Part shown: in pieces, positions 55,938 through 64,000 of the stretch
Layout: each line of letters opens with the position of its first letter
Position numbering within the stretch: position 1 is the first letter of the stretch
NCBI GenBank assembly: GCA_947451935.1
Contig: CANGBH010000001.1
Location: 1-64,000 of the forward strand
Source: Chitinophagaceae bacterium
Lineage (GTDB): Bacteria > Bacteroidota > Bacteroidia > Chitinophagales > Chitinophagaceae
Length of the DNA: 64,000 bases
Direction of reading: 5' to 3'
Notes under the pieces: model-generated
Seen by the model: the letters and a program-made list of their open reading frames with translations, nothing else
Told to the model about the DNA's origin: nothing
Databases searched by the model: none
Program-made: the position numbers and the translations under genes

Positions 55938-56963
55938 TTATCGCATGATGAATGGAAAATTCTGATAGTTCTTCAAAGCCAAACCTGTTCCACGCACTAC
56001 ACTTTTTAGAGGATCATCTGCAACATGAACAGGTAATTTAATCTTCATTGAAAGACGCTTATCCAATCCCTTTAGCAATGACCCTCCACCAGTAATATAT
56101 AATCCTCTTCTATAAATATCTGCAGCCAATTCTGGTGGAGTAGTCTCCAATGCCTTAAGAATAGCTTCCTCAATTTTGAAAATTGATTTGTCTAATGCCT
56201 CGGCAATTTCTTGGTAACTAACCATGATTTGCTTTGGTATACCTGTAACAAGATCTCTTCCATTTACAGCCATATCATCGGGTGGATTATCCAAATCCTT
56301 CATAGCAGCACCAACGTGAATTTTTATTTGTTCAGCTGTTCTCTCACCAATCAACAAACTATGATACCTTCTTAAGGCTTCCATTATGTCTGCTGTAAAT
56401 TCATCACCGGCAATACGAATAGACTGATCACACACAATTCCTGCTAGAGCGATAACGGTTATACCAGTGGTACCGCCTCCAATATCAATAATCATATTAC
56501 CAATAGGTTCAGTAACATCAATACCTATACCTAGGGCGGCGGCCATTGGTTCATGTATAAGATAAACTTCCTTTGCGCCCGCTTGTTCAGCACTATCTCT
56601 AACAGCTCTTTTTTCAACTTCAGTAATACTAGAAGGAATACAAATCATCATTTTCCAGCTAGGTGGGAAAAGGGGCTTCTTAGGATAAATAAGTTTTATC
56701 ATTTCCCTAATCATCAATTCTGCAGCATTGAAATCTGCAATTACTCCATCTTTCAATGGACGGACTGTCCTAATACTTTCATGTGTTTTCTCATGCATTA
56801 ACAACGCTTTCTTACCTACAGCTAACAGTATTTTTGGGTTATTTCGATCCAATGCCACAATAGAAGGCTCATTCACAACAATTTCATCGTTATGAATAAT
56901 AAGGGTGTTTGCTGTACCCAAATCAATTGCTATATCTTGTGTAAACCATGTGAAAAGTCCCAT
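55938..56963 (-). CDS. mreB: Rod-shape-determining protein MreB
   Basis: A bacterial actin homologue of 341 residues that forms filaments under the inner membrane and guides elongasome movement. The ATP-binding motifs are AIDLGTANTLI near the N-terminus, MIDIGGGTTGI (phosphate 2) and GLYITGGGSLLKGLD (adenosine). It is the first gene of the mreBCD-mrdA-rodA operon. The 109 bp between it and purD hold no clear promoter box or terminator. Confidence 0.97.
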   Translation of the reverse strand: MGLFTWFTQDIAIDLGTANTLIIHNDEIVVNEPSIVALDRNNPKILLAVGKKALLMHEKTHESIRTVRPLKDGVIADFNAAELMIREMIKLIYPKKPLFPPSWKMMICIPSSITEVEKRAVRDSAEQAGAKEVYLIHEPMAAALGIGIDVTEPIGNMIIDIGGGTTGITVIALAGIVCDQSIRIAGDEFTADIMEALRRYHSLLIGERTAEQIKIHVGAAMKDLDNPPDDMAVNGRDLVTGIPKQIMVSYQEIAEALDKSIFKIEEAILKALETTPPELAADIYRRGLYITGGGSLLKGLDKRLSMKIKLPVHVADDPLKSVVRGTGLALKNYQNFPFIMR

Positions 56964-57072
56964 TAGTTCTGAATTTTTTAGATGCTACAAAGTTGAAATA
57001 AAAAAAGGGATAAACAATCAATAATTTTAATAAGGATCTAGATAATAATGTTAAAGTGCTTTTATTAGAAAA

Positions 57073-58356
57073 CTATCCAGGAAACTCATAGCCAATATCT
57101 TCTCTAAAGTCCATTTTTTCGAAGTGGATGCTTTTGATCTTAGCCAGCGATGATGAAACTGCCTTCTGTATAGTGGTTCCGTAGGATGTAATTGCAGCAA
57201 CACGCCCCCCATTGGTGTAGTAATTGCCGTCCTTTTCCATGGTTCCGGCATGAAAAGCCATAGTTTGAGCTCCTGAAGCCTCATCTAGTCCTGATATTAG
57301 CTTCCCCTTTTCAAAATCACCTGGATACCCCCCACTAACTAACACTATAGTAGCTGCAGCACGGGTATCTGTTTCAATTAATCCATTCTCCAGTTTCCCT
57401 TGTGCCATAGCTAAAAATAATTCGACCAAATCAGAAGCCAATCGTGGCAGCACCACTTCTGTCTCCGGATCGCCCATTCTACAATTGTATTCAATGACAA
57501 AAGGTTCTCCCTCTACCTTGATTAAACCAAAGAAAACAAAGCCATGATAAACTAATCCTTCATCCGCTATGCCTTTTATAGTTGGCTCTACGACTTGTTT
57601 AATAACCTTATCCATGAATACTTTGTCAGCAAAAGGAACTGGACTAATAGCACCCATACCTCCGGTGTTTGGACCGGTATCTCCCTTTCCGATTCGTTTG
57701 TAATCCTTAGCCTCGGGGAGCAGTACATACTTCTCGCCATTAGTTAGGGCAAAGACACTTAGTTCTACCCCTGTCAGGAAAGATTCCACCACAACCCTTT
57801 CTCCTGCTTTACCAAAGCGGGAAAGCTGGATCATCTCCTCAAAAGTATGCAACGCCTCTTCATGCGTTTGTGCAATGACTACTCCTTTCCCCGCTGCGAG
57901 TCCATCTGCTTTTAAAACAATAGGTAAACTATGATTACGCAAATAATTAAGCCCTTCTTCAAAAGTAGATTGCGAAAACTCACGGTAAAATGCAGTAGGA
58001 ATCGCATGTCTCTCCATAAAGGCTTTCGCAAAAGCCTTACTTCCCTCAAGTTGAGCACCAGCTGCGGAAGGACCAACAACAATGATGCTGCTTAATTCAA
58101 TATCCGATTTAAAATAATCAAAAATGCCATTTACAAGGGGGTCTTCAGGACCTACCACAAGCATTTGAATATGTTGATTCTTGCAAAAGGTTCCAATTGC
58201 GTCAAAATCATTAACTCCTATAGCAATATTCTCTCCAAATTGAGCAGTTCCGGGGTTTCCTGGAGCAATAAATAGCTTTTCACAGTGGCTGCTTTTGCTG
58301 ATTTTTTGGGCAAAAGCATGTTCTCTTCCTCCTGCACCTAATAGAAGTATATTCAT
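57073..58356 (-). CDS. purD: Phosphoribosylamine-glycine ligase
   Basis: The second step of purine synthesis: ATP-dependent joining of glycine to phosphoribosylamine. An ATP-grasp enzyme of 427 residues with N-terminal LLLGAGGREHAFA, glycine-rich loop VLKADGLAAGKGVV, and the PurD signature EYNCRMGDPETEVV. There is no other pur gene nearby. It is oriented like the mre genes and may read into mreB, as no terminator separates them. Confidence 0.97.
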   Translation of the reverse strand: MNILLLGAGGREHAFAQKISKSSHCEKLFIAPGNPGTAQFGENIAIGVNDFDAIGTFCKNQHIQMLVVGPEDPLVNGIFDYFKSDIELSSIIVVGPSAAGAQLEGSKAFAKAFMERHAIPTAFYREFSQSTFEEGLNYLRNHSLPIVLKADGLAAGKGVVIAQTHEEALHTFEEMIQLSRFGKAGERVVVESFLTGVELSVFALTNGEKYVLLPEAKDYKRIGKGDTGPNTGGMGAISPVPFADKVFMDKVIKQVVEPTIKGIADEGLVYHGFVFFGLIKVEGEPFVIEYNCRMGDPETEVVLPRLASDLVELFLAMAQGKLENGLIETDTRAAATIVLVSGGYPGDFEKGKLISGLDEASGAQTMAFHAGTMEKDGNYYTNGGRVAAITSYGTTIQKAVSSSLAKIKSIHFEKMDFREDIGYEFPG

Positions 58357-58496
58357 AAAATAAAAAATTCAAATAAATAGGCTAATTGCTTCTCTGCGAA
58401 GATACAGATGCAGAAAAGAATAGAGAATTCTTTTGACAAGAAAACCTCGTTGAACTAAATTCCTTATTTTAGGTTCCATATCACAAAACTGAGCAC

Positions 58497-60203
58497 ATGA
58501 GCCATCAACAGAGCACCTCGCATCCAAAAGGATTATATATTTTGTTTACCACAGAAATGTGGGAAAGATTCAACTACTATGGAATGCGAGCCATATTTGT
58601 TCTTTTCATGACCAAAGCCATGCTTTTTGACAAAACATTCGCCTCAAATTTATATGGTAGCTACACCAGTCTTAGCTACCTGACTCCACTCATTGGTGGT
58701 TTCATGGCAGATCGATATTTGGGTAACAAGAGATCAATTATCATGGGCGGTTTAACCATGGCTATTGGTGAATTCATTTTGTTTTTTAGTGGGTCAACCT
58801 ATGAAAGCAATCCTTCCCTTTCCATGATGCTCTTTTTCTGTGGACTTGGATTCATGATAGCCGGTAATGGATTCTTCAAGCCAAATATTTCCTCTATGGT
58901 AGGACAATTATATCCTCCAGGAGATAGAAGAATCGATCCAGCCTACACCATATTTTATATGGGCATTAATGTTGGAGGCGCTTTGGGACCCTTGCTTTGT
59001 GGTTTTTTTGGAGATACTGGAAATCCAGCAGATTTCAAATGGGCCTTCTTAGTAGCCGGCATAGGAATGTTGCTAAGTGTAATTATTCAAAAAGTATTTC
59101 AAGATAAATACCTGCTGGATCATACAGGCAAGGAAATTGGAAACGCTCCTGAAAAAACAACTAACAGTAACATAAAGCCATTCATAATTGTTATTGGAAT
59201 GGCATTGTTTGCCGGACTTATGATTGCCTTAGTATATGTAGATGCAAAAGTTTTTTCCTTTTTATTCTACTTACTCATTGCTTCTCTTTTGTTAATCTTA
59301 TTTATCATTTTTAGTGACAAAACACTTTCTATTCTTGAAAAGAAAAAAATCAGCGTATTGTTCATCGTCTCATTTTTTGTAATCTTTTTCTGGAGTGCAT
59401 TTGAACAAGGCGGTGCATCATTAACCTTTTTTGCTGATGAACAAACTGATCGCTATGTTGGCTTACATATTCCTGTTTGGATAGTTTATATCTTATCCCT
59501 TGCACTGCTAGCATTCACGTATAAACTATACAAAAAAGCTACATTTAATCTAAGTGCAAATGATGTTAAGCTTAGAAATACAGTTTATTTTTTATTAGCC
59601 CTAATGGGACTAGGCATTTTATACCTTAATTATTCTTTACTCACCAAGGGAAATCAAGACATCCTATTTGATGAGGTTCCAGCCAGTTTTTTCCAATCAT
59701 TAAATTCATTATTCGTAGTTAGTTTTGCGCCGGTTTTTGCATGGATTTGGCTTAAGCTAGGAAAATATGAACCTTCATCCCCAACAAAAATGGCACTGGG
59801 ATTACTATTGCTTGCACTAGGGTATTTGTGGATTGCCACCGGCGTTAAAGATGTACAACCTGGTATCAAAGTGGGAATGATATGGCTTACTGGACTATAC
59901 ATCCTACACACTTGGGGTGAACTTTGTCTTTCCCCAATTGGTATGTCTTTATTCAACAAACTATCTCCATTGAAATTATCATCATTACTCATGGCTGTAT
60001 GGTTTCTTGCTAACGCATTTGCAAACAAACTTGCTGGCAAGTTAAGCGCCTTGTATCCAGACCAAGGAACAACTACTTCATTCTTGGGCTTTGAAATGCA
60101 TAACATGTATGACTTCTTTCTACTCTTTGTTATACTTGCAGGACTAGCTTCACTCATTTTATTTTCATTGACTAGCTGGTTACAAAAGATGATGAAGTCT
60201 TAA
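58497..60203 (+). CDS. POT/PTR-family proton-dependent peptide transporter
   Basis: A proton-coupled di/tripeptide uptake transporter of 568 residues. The E-x-x-E-R proton-coupling motif is in TEMWERFNYYGMRA near the N-terminus. The second PTR signature is GFFKPNISSMVGQLYPPGDRRIDPAYTIFYMGINVG. About fourteen helices are predicted, with a charged cytoplasmic loop around residues 210-230. It is divergent from purD across 140 bp. The alkane monooxygenase gene follows after 46 bp on the same strand. Confidence 0.92.
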   Translation: MSHQQSTSHPKGLYILFTTEMWERFNYYGMRAIFVLFMTKAMLFDKTFASNLYGSYTSLSYLTPLIGGFMADRYLGNKRSIIMGGLTMAIGEFILFFSGSTYESNPSLSMMLFFCGLGFMIAGNGFFKPNISSMVGQLYPPGDRRIDPAYTIFYMGINVGGALGPLLCGFFGDTGNPADFKWAFLVAGIGMLLSVIIQKVFQDKYLLDHTGKEIGNAPEKTTNSNIKPFIIVIGMALFAGLMIALVYVDAKVFSFLFYLLIASLLLILFIIFSDKTLSILEKKKISVLFIVSFFVIFFWSAFEQGGASLTFFADEQTDRYVGLHIPVWIVYILSLALLAFTYKLYKKATFNLSANDVKLRNTVYFLLALMGLGILYLNYSLLTKGNQDILFDEVPASFFQSLNSLFVVSFAPVFAWIWLKLGKYEPSSPTKMALGLLLLALGYLWIATGVKDVQPGIKVGMIWLTGLYILHTWGELCLSPIGMSLFNKLSPLKLSSLLMAVWFLANAFANKLAGKLSALYPDQGTTTSFLGFEMHNMYDFFLLFVILAGLASLILFSLTSWLQKMMKS

Positions 60204-60249
60204 TTTTATAAAACAGCAGTAGATATGTTTCTAATTTAATGCTACAACT

Positions 60250-61323
60250 ATGAAACTTAGAGCAATCAAATTTGGTGCCCCGCTAAGTATTTTCATCCTT
60301 GCTTATTTTGCATTCACCAACACTGGATGGATTATAGCAACACCTATGTTATATGCTTTTGCATTTATTCCATTGGTAGAATTAATAATACCCGCTAAAA
60401 CAAATAATCTTAGCACAGCTGAGGAAGAAATGGCAAAGCAAGACAGGCTTTATGATTATTGGCTTTACTTAATAGTACCAATACAATATTGTTCGCTTTA
60501 TTTTTTCTTAGAATCTACTCAAGTAGCATCATTAACATCTATTGAATTGATAGGTAGAATTTTCGTTATGGGATTGCTATGTGGAACATTTGGGATCAAT
60601 GTAGGCCATGAGCTAGGACATAGAAAAAATCTATACGAAAGAAACTTAGCTAAAGCTTTACTACTCTCTTCATTATACATGCATTTCTATATAGAGCATA
60701 ATCAGGGGCACCACAAAAATGTTTCAACAAAAGAAGACCCAAGCAGCGCCAGACGTGGAGAGCCTATTTATTTATTCTATTTCAGAACAATCATTCTTGG
60801 TTATTTTTCTGCATGGAGAATAGCAGCTGCAGACCAACGCAAGAAAAGAAAGCCAATCTTACATTTCTCAAATCAAATGATTCAATTTCAATTCCTACAA
60901 CTTGCATTGATCACTATCATATTTTTTCTATTTGGCATAAACACTATGCTTTACTTTGTATCTGCTGCAACAATCGGATTTCTATTACTTGAAACCGTTA
61001 ACTACATCGAGCATTATGGATTAGAAAGAGAAAAAAATAGTTCAGGTAATTATGAACGTACGCTGCCTATTCACAGTTGGAACAGCAATCATATTCTTGG
61101 AAGACTAATGCTTTTTGAATTATCAAGACATAGCGACCATCATTACATGGCCAGCAGAAAATATCAATTGCTAAGACATCATGAACATGCTCCTCAAATG
61201 CCAACAGGGTATCCAGGAATGATGATTCTATCACTATTCCCACCCATTTGGTTTAGCATTATGAACAAAAGGATTGATGCATTTCAATTAGCGAATCAGG
61301 AAATTTTATCAGCCCCAAAGTAA
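60250..61323 (+). CDS. alkB: AlkB-type alkane 1-monooxygenase (membrane non-haem di-iron hydroxylase)
   Basis: An integral-membrane oxygenase of 357 residues that hydroxylates terminal methyl groups of alkanes or similar chains, using electrons from rubredoxin. All histidine boxes are present: HELGH at 120-124, EHNQGHH at 149-155, NYIEHYGL at 251-258 and RHSDHH at 293-298. The NYxEHYGL box separates AlkB from fatty-acid desaturases. About six helices surround the di-iron site. No rubredoxin or reductase gene is in the window. A different substrate (fatty acid, xylene-type) is possible. The tail overlaps the convergent serS gene by 28 bp. Confidence 0.85.
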   Translation: MKLRAIKFGAPLSIFILAYFAFTNTGWIIATPMLYAFAFIPLVELIIPAKTNNLSTAEEEMAKQDRLYDYWLYLIVPIQYCSLYFFLESTQVASLTSIELIGRIFVMGLLCGTFGINVGHELGHRKNLYERNLAKALLLSSLYMHFYIEHNQGHHKNVSTKEDPSSARRGEPIYLFYFRTIILGYFSAWRIAAADQRKKRKPILHFSNQMIQFQFLQLALITIIFFLFGINTMLYFVSAATIGFLLLETVNYIEHYGLEREKNSSGNYERTLPIHSWNSNHILGRLMLFELSRHSDHHYMASRKYQLLRHHEHAPQMPTGYPGMMILSLFPPIWFSIMNKRIDAFQLANQEILSAPK

Positions 61324-62567
61324 TGCCTTAACACTAAAGGAATTTCAATTCCATCTTCAACTTGGTTGTTCTCTAAAATACTTGCTAATATTCTAGGTAA
61401 TGCCAAAGAACTTCCATTCAGGGAATGCAGCAACTCTGGTTTTCCTTGTTTATCCTTTGATCTAATTTTTAGTCGATTGGTTTGAAATGCTTCAAAATTA
61501 GACACTGAGCTAACCTCTAGCCATCGTTGTTGTGCTGTGCTGTATACTTCAAAATCATAGGTAAGTGCAGATGCAAAACTCATATCACCTCCGCATAAGC
61601 GTAATATCCTATAAGGCAAGCCTAGGGACTGAATTAACTTCTCTACGTGCTCAACCATTTCATCAAGTACTACATAACTATATTCTGCCTCTGTTAAATA
61701 AACAATCTCCACTTTATCAAACTGATGCACTCTATTCAATCCACGAACATCTTTCCCAAAACTTCCTGCTTCCCTTCTAAAACAAGGTGTATAGGCAGTC
61801 ATCTTTATGGGTAAATCAGTCTGAGCAATTATTTCGTCGCGGTAAATATTTGTAATGGGGACTTCCGCTGTGGGAATAAGATAGAAATTATCTGCGGGCA
61901 TGTAATACATCTGTCCCTCTTTATCCGGAAGTTGACCAGTTCCGTATGCAGAGGCCTCATTAACCATCAAAGGGGGAAGATATTCAATATAGCCAGCAGC
62001 AGTATTGTAATCGAGGAAATATTGAATCAATGCACGTTGGAGCTTTGCACCACGGCCTTTATACAAAGGGAATCCACTTCCTGTAATTTTTACGCCAGTC
62101 TGAAAATCAACCAAGTCGTATTTTGTAATCAAATCCCAATGTGGCAAGGCAGCTGCGTGTAAGGTAGGGATAGCGCCTGATGTCCGAACAACTTCATTAT
62201 CCTCAGGACTCTTACCAGTTGGAACTATCTCTGCTGGAAGGTTTGGCAAACGAACAAGATTAGCATTGACTAGTTGTTCGCAGTTAGCCAGTTCCGCAGC
62301 AATCTTTTCAATGCTTTCCTTCAATGCAGAAACTTCGGACTTCTTCGCCTCAGCTTCATCTTTAAGACCTTGCCCAACTAACATTCCAATTGCTTTTGAA
62401 GCTGCATTTCGTTGAGCTAATAAATCATCTGACTGGATCTGAAGTTTGCGACGCTGTTCATCCAAGGATATGATTTGATCTACCAATTCAAATTCTGAAA
62501 AGTTCTTCTTTTTCAAACCAGCAATTACTATGTCTCTGTTGTTTCGAATAAAGCCTAGCTGAAGCAT
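61296..62567 (-). CDS. serS: Seryl-tRNA synthetase
   Basis: A class II synthetase that charges tRNA-Ser and tRNA-Sec. The ATG at 62567 gives 423 residues starting MLQLGFIRNNRDIV; the frame from TTG at 62585 crosses the -7 box and is less likely. The N-terminal coiled-coil arm binds the tRNA long arm. Motif 2 is FRREAGSFGKDVRGLNRVHQF and the motif 3 region is SNFEAFQTNRLKIR. Its last 28 bp overlap the convergent alkB gene. Confidence 0.96.
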   Translation of the reverse strand: MLQLGFIRNNRDIVIAGLKKKNFSEFELVDQIISLDEQRRKLQIQSDDLLAQRNAASKAIGMLVGQGLKDEAEAKKSEVSALKESIEKIAAELANCEQLVNANLVRLPNLPAEIVPTGKSPEDNEVVRTSGAIPTLHAAALPHWDLITKYDLVDFQTGVKITGSGFPLYKGRGAKLQRALIQYFLDYNTAAGYIEYLPPLMVNEASAYGTGQLPDKEGQMYYMPADNFYLIPTAEVPITNIYRDEIIAQTDLPIKMTAYTPCFRREAGSFGKDVRGLNRVHQFDKVEIVYLTEAEYSYVVLDEMVEHVEKLIQSLGLPYRILRLCGGDMSFASALTYDFEVYSTAQQRWLEVSSVSNFEAFQTNRLKIRSKDKQGKPELLHSLNGSSLALPRILASILENNQVEDGIEIPLVLRHYFGADKIS

Positions 62568-62582
62568 ACTCCCTTTTTTTTG

Positions 62583-62590
62583 CAAAGATA
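62583..62590 (-). promoter_or_regulatory. Likely -7 box (TATCTTTG) of serS
   Basis: It matches TAnnTTTG and is identical to the octamer before atpB. The transcript start would lie about 9-10 nt before the serS ATG. No -33 TTG at the usual distance. Confidence 0.38.
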
Positions 62591-62625
62591 GGCAAAGGAC
62601 GTGAGTGAATTGAATAGCCGGAATC

Positions 62626-62657
62626 TAGCTTTGGATGAAATATCTTAATTAGCTTTG
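62626..62657 (+). promoter_or_regulatory. Two TAGCTTTG -7 boxes before the 114-residue gene
   Basis: TAGCTTTG occurs at 62626-62633 and again at 62650-62657. The TTTG of the first copy sits 16 bp before the second copy and could act as its -33 element. The second copy would start transcription at or next to the ATG at 62662, giving a leaderless message; the first would give a leader of about 20 nt. Confidence 0.33.
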
Positions 62658-62661
62658 CGCT

Positions 62662-63006
62662 ATGATGACGTCTGATGATTTGCAAGTAAGGTGGTGGAAG
62701 CTAGAACAAAAGCTCATGGATAAATTTGGCAAAAAGCCAGACCTAGAATCCATTCTTTTTTTAATTGGCGTTCAAGAGGTTGGAGGTGCTGGACATGCCT
62801 TCACTAAGGAGCAAAAACAAGACCTAATGCATGTTGCGGTATGCACCATTCTTTCGGCAAGTGGATATTATGAACATGAAGGTTGGGATGAAGATGGATG
62901 GCCACATTTTAAACAGCTCAAAGAAATAAGTCAGATGGACCTTATCCAGCAGGAAAATTTTATGAAAGACCACGTTCTTTTGTATTTTTCGAATCAGGAA
63001 TTCTAA
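62662..63006 (+). CDS. Small conserved-looking protein of unknown function
   Basis: A soluble protein of 114 residues, starting MMTSDDLQVRWWKLEQKLMDKFGKKPDLESILFLIG. It is acidic and helical, with a GGAGHAFTKEQKQDLMHVAV segment and the aromatic EHEGWDEDGWPHFKQL. There is no signal peptide, membrane helix or metal motif that I recognise. It is a single-gene unit between the divergent serS and the convergent aminotransferase. Codon use looks like its neighbours, so it is probably a genuine core gene. Confidence 0.72.
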   Translation: MMTSDDLQVRWWKLEQKLMDKFGKKPDLESILFLIGVQEVGGAGHAFTKEQKQDLMHVAVCTILSASGYYEHEGWDEDGWPHFKQLKEISQMDLIQQENFMKDHVLLYFSNQEF

Positions 63007-63068
63007 CCTCCGTAATTCAGCTCGACAAAAAATAGCCTTCTATTTAACTAATTGATTTAGGCAAGAGA

Positions 63069-64000
63069 TTAGCTTAATTCCTGCAAGGCATTATCGATTA
63101 TATTCACAGCCCTTTGTAATTCCTCACGATTTATAATTAATGCAGGAGAAAGTTGAATAACATTCCCTCCAGAAACTTTGAAGTTCATTCCATGCTTTAA
63201 TGCATAGTACATCACTTTCTCTGCAAGATCACAATCCTTCTCCATCGTTGTTCTGTCGGTTACTAGTTCAATTGCCCATAATAAACCAATGCCTCTAACA
63301 TCGCCAATGGCTGAATGAGCACTATACAACTTCAACAATTGTTCGTTCATGAACTCTTGATCAGAGACTACTTTTTCAATTATCTTATTGTCCTCTAAAA
63401 ACTCCAACATAGCAAGTCCTGCAGCCGCACCTAAAGGATTTTTCTCAAAGGTATAATGGCCAAGTGCAATATCTGAAGCGATATTATATTCCTCCTTGGT
63501 TACGATACCCGCCATCGGGATTATCCCGGCACCCATTCCTTTACCTAAGCAAACAATATCTGGCACAATACCGAAATGTTCAAAGGCAAACATAGCCCCA
63601 GTTCTTCCGAATGCAATTGGAATTTCATCCAAAATCAATAGCACTCCATATTGAGTACATATCTCCCTAATCCGCTTCCAGTATGATTTAGAAGAAACAA
63701 TAACATCTGTATTTCTGACTGTCTCAGCAATAAACGCACCAATACTCTTGTCATTTTTTAGAACTTCCTCTAGCTCATTAGCTTCGGCAAGACTATCCTG
63801 ATTAGCGTTTACACCTAGCGCAGTTTTAGGCTGAGAAATATTTATGGTATCGGGAAATTCTCCCATGTACTTTTTAAATTGTTCTTCTCCTCCTGCTGCA
63901 ATTGCATCTATTGAAGCGCCGTGAAATGAATCATGCAATGAAACGATTTTTTGCTTCCCTGTAACCACCCTAGCCAACTTAAGTGCCATACCAATTGCAC
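63069..64000 (-). CDS. Class III PLP-dependent aminotransferase (N-terminus cut by window edge)
   Basis: The C-terminal 310 or so residues of an acetylornithine/GABA-type (class III) aminotransferase. The frame stays open to base 64000, so the ATG at 63989 is internal. Visible parts are the SLHDSFHGASIDA segment, the cofactor-binding LILDEIPIAFGRTGAMFAFEHFG (usually DE-V/I-Q-x-G-x-GRTG), the PLP lysine in CLGKGMGAGIIPMAG, and the C-terminal ALIINREEL. The IPIAF variation near the cofactor resembles a less studied branch, so the substrate is left open. Half the active site is missing from view. Confidence 0.83.
   Translation of the reverse strand, partial: AIGMALKLARVVTGKQKIVSLHDSFHGASIDAIAAGGEEQFKKYMGEFPDTINISQPKTALGVNANQDSLAEANELEEVLKNDKSIGAFIAETVRNTDVIVSSKSYWKRIREICTQYGVLLILDEIPIAFGRTGAMFAFEHFGIVPDIVCLGKGMGAGIIPMAGIVTKEEYNIASDIALGHYTFEKNPLGAAAGLAMLEFLEDNKIIEKVVSDQEFMNEQLLKLYSAHSAIGDVRGIGLLWAIELVTDRTTMEKDCDLAEKVMYYALKHGMNFKVSGGNVIQLSPALIINREELQRAVNIIDNALQELS

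Noticed and set aside
59654-60157. 167-residue minus-strand frame inside the peptide transporter gene
   Set aside because: It is antisense to a conserved PTR coding region and has low-information Ser/Pro-rich composition.

Overview
The window is a chromosomal segment of an AT-rich Bacteroidota bacterium, most likely of the order Chitinophagales (Chitinophagaceae-like). This placement is inference, resting on several features seen together: an ftsX / DUF3098 / uppP gene set, an RprY-type response regulator, a BEFHA ATP-synthase operon with a long secreted N-terminus on subunit a, a TonB-dependent receptor with a carboxypeptidase-like leader domain, an MreBCD-PBP2-RodA cluster, and TAnnTTTG-type -7 promoter elements just upstream of several genes. 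I see no tRNA, rRNA, insertion sequence, prophage or CRISPR array. Gene density is high. Both edges cut genes: tsaE on the left and a class III aminotransferase on the right.

Layout. 0-9.6 kb: tsaE (partial), a CopA-like copper ATPase with a RecQ helicase, an orphan RprY-type regulator, ruvB and leuS. 9.8-14 kb: ftsX-DUF3098-uppP, a UMF1-family permease and an MBL hydrolase. 14-17.7 kb: a DUF3108 protein, a flippase-like membrane protein starting at CTG, ruvC starting at TTG, a small membrane protein, a HIT protein and greA. 17.8-22.2 kb: a 2-hydroxyacid dehydrogenase with rsmA, then pdxA, an outer-membrane barrel-like protein and a LolA-like protein. 22.2-27 kb: an exported sugar-processing block (Tat-like TIM-barrel isomerase, SUMF1-fold protein without catalytic cysteines, Tat-like Gfo/Idh/MocA oxidoreductase, sialate O-acetylesterase). 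27-33.1 kb: an ABC-2 exporter and the atpB-E-F-H-A operon, which has no atpG here. 33.2-40.4 kb: an MsbA-like ABC exporter, a secreted 728-residue protein with a possible caspase-like His/Cys dyad, a PhoB/PhoR-like pair and a secreted transglutaminase-like protein. 40.6-45.1 kb: a TonB-dependent receptor with a TIG/beta-helix-like surface lipoprotein. 45.4-50.2 kb: rfbA, galE, the C-terminal half of a split transketolase, then an ECF sigma / anti-sigma-like / Spy-like module. 50.3-58.4 kb: an MBL hydrolase, rodA, mrdA (PBP2), mreD, mreC, mreB and purD. 58.5-64 kb: a POT peptide transporter, an AlkB-type alkane monooxygenase, serS, a small unknown protein and the partial aminotransferase.

How the genes fit together. 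Much of the window is housekeeping: recombination (ruvB, ruvC, recQ), translation (leuS, serS, rsmA, tsaE), ATP synthesis, and rod-shape and wall synthesis (mre/mrd plus uppP and ftsX). The accessory parts are mostly cell-envelope systems. The least explained are the secreted protein at 35-37 kb, the receptor/lipoprotein pair at 40.6-45.1 kb, and the sigma/anti-sigma/Spy-like module at 48.4-50.2 kb. Several starts were moved from the longest open frame because of signal peptides, family N-termini or nearby promoter elements.
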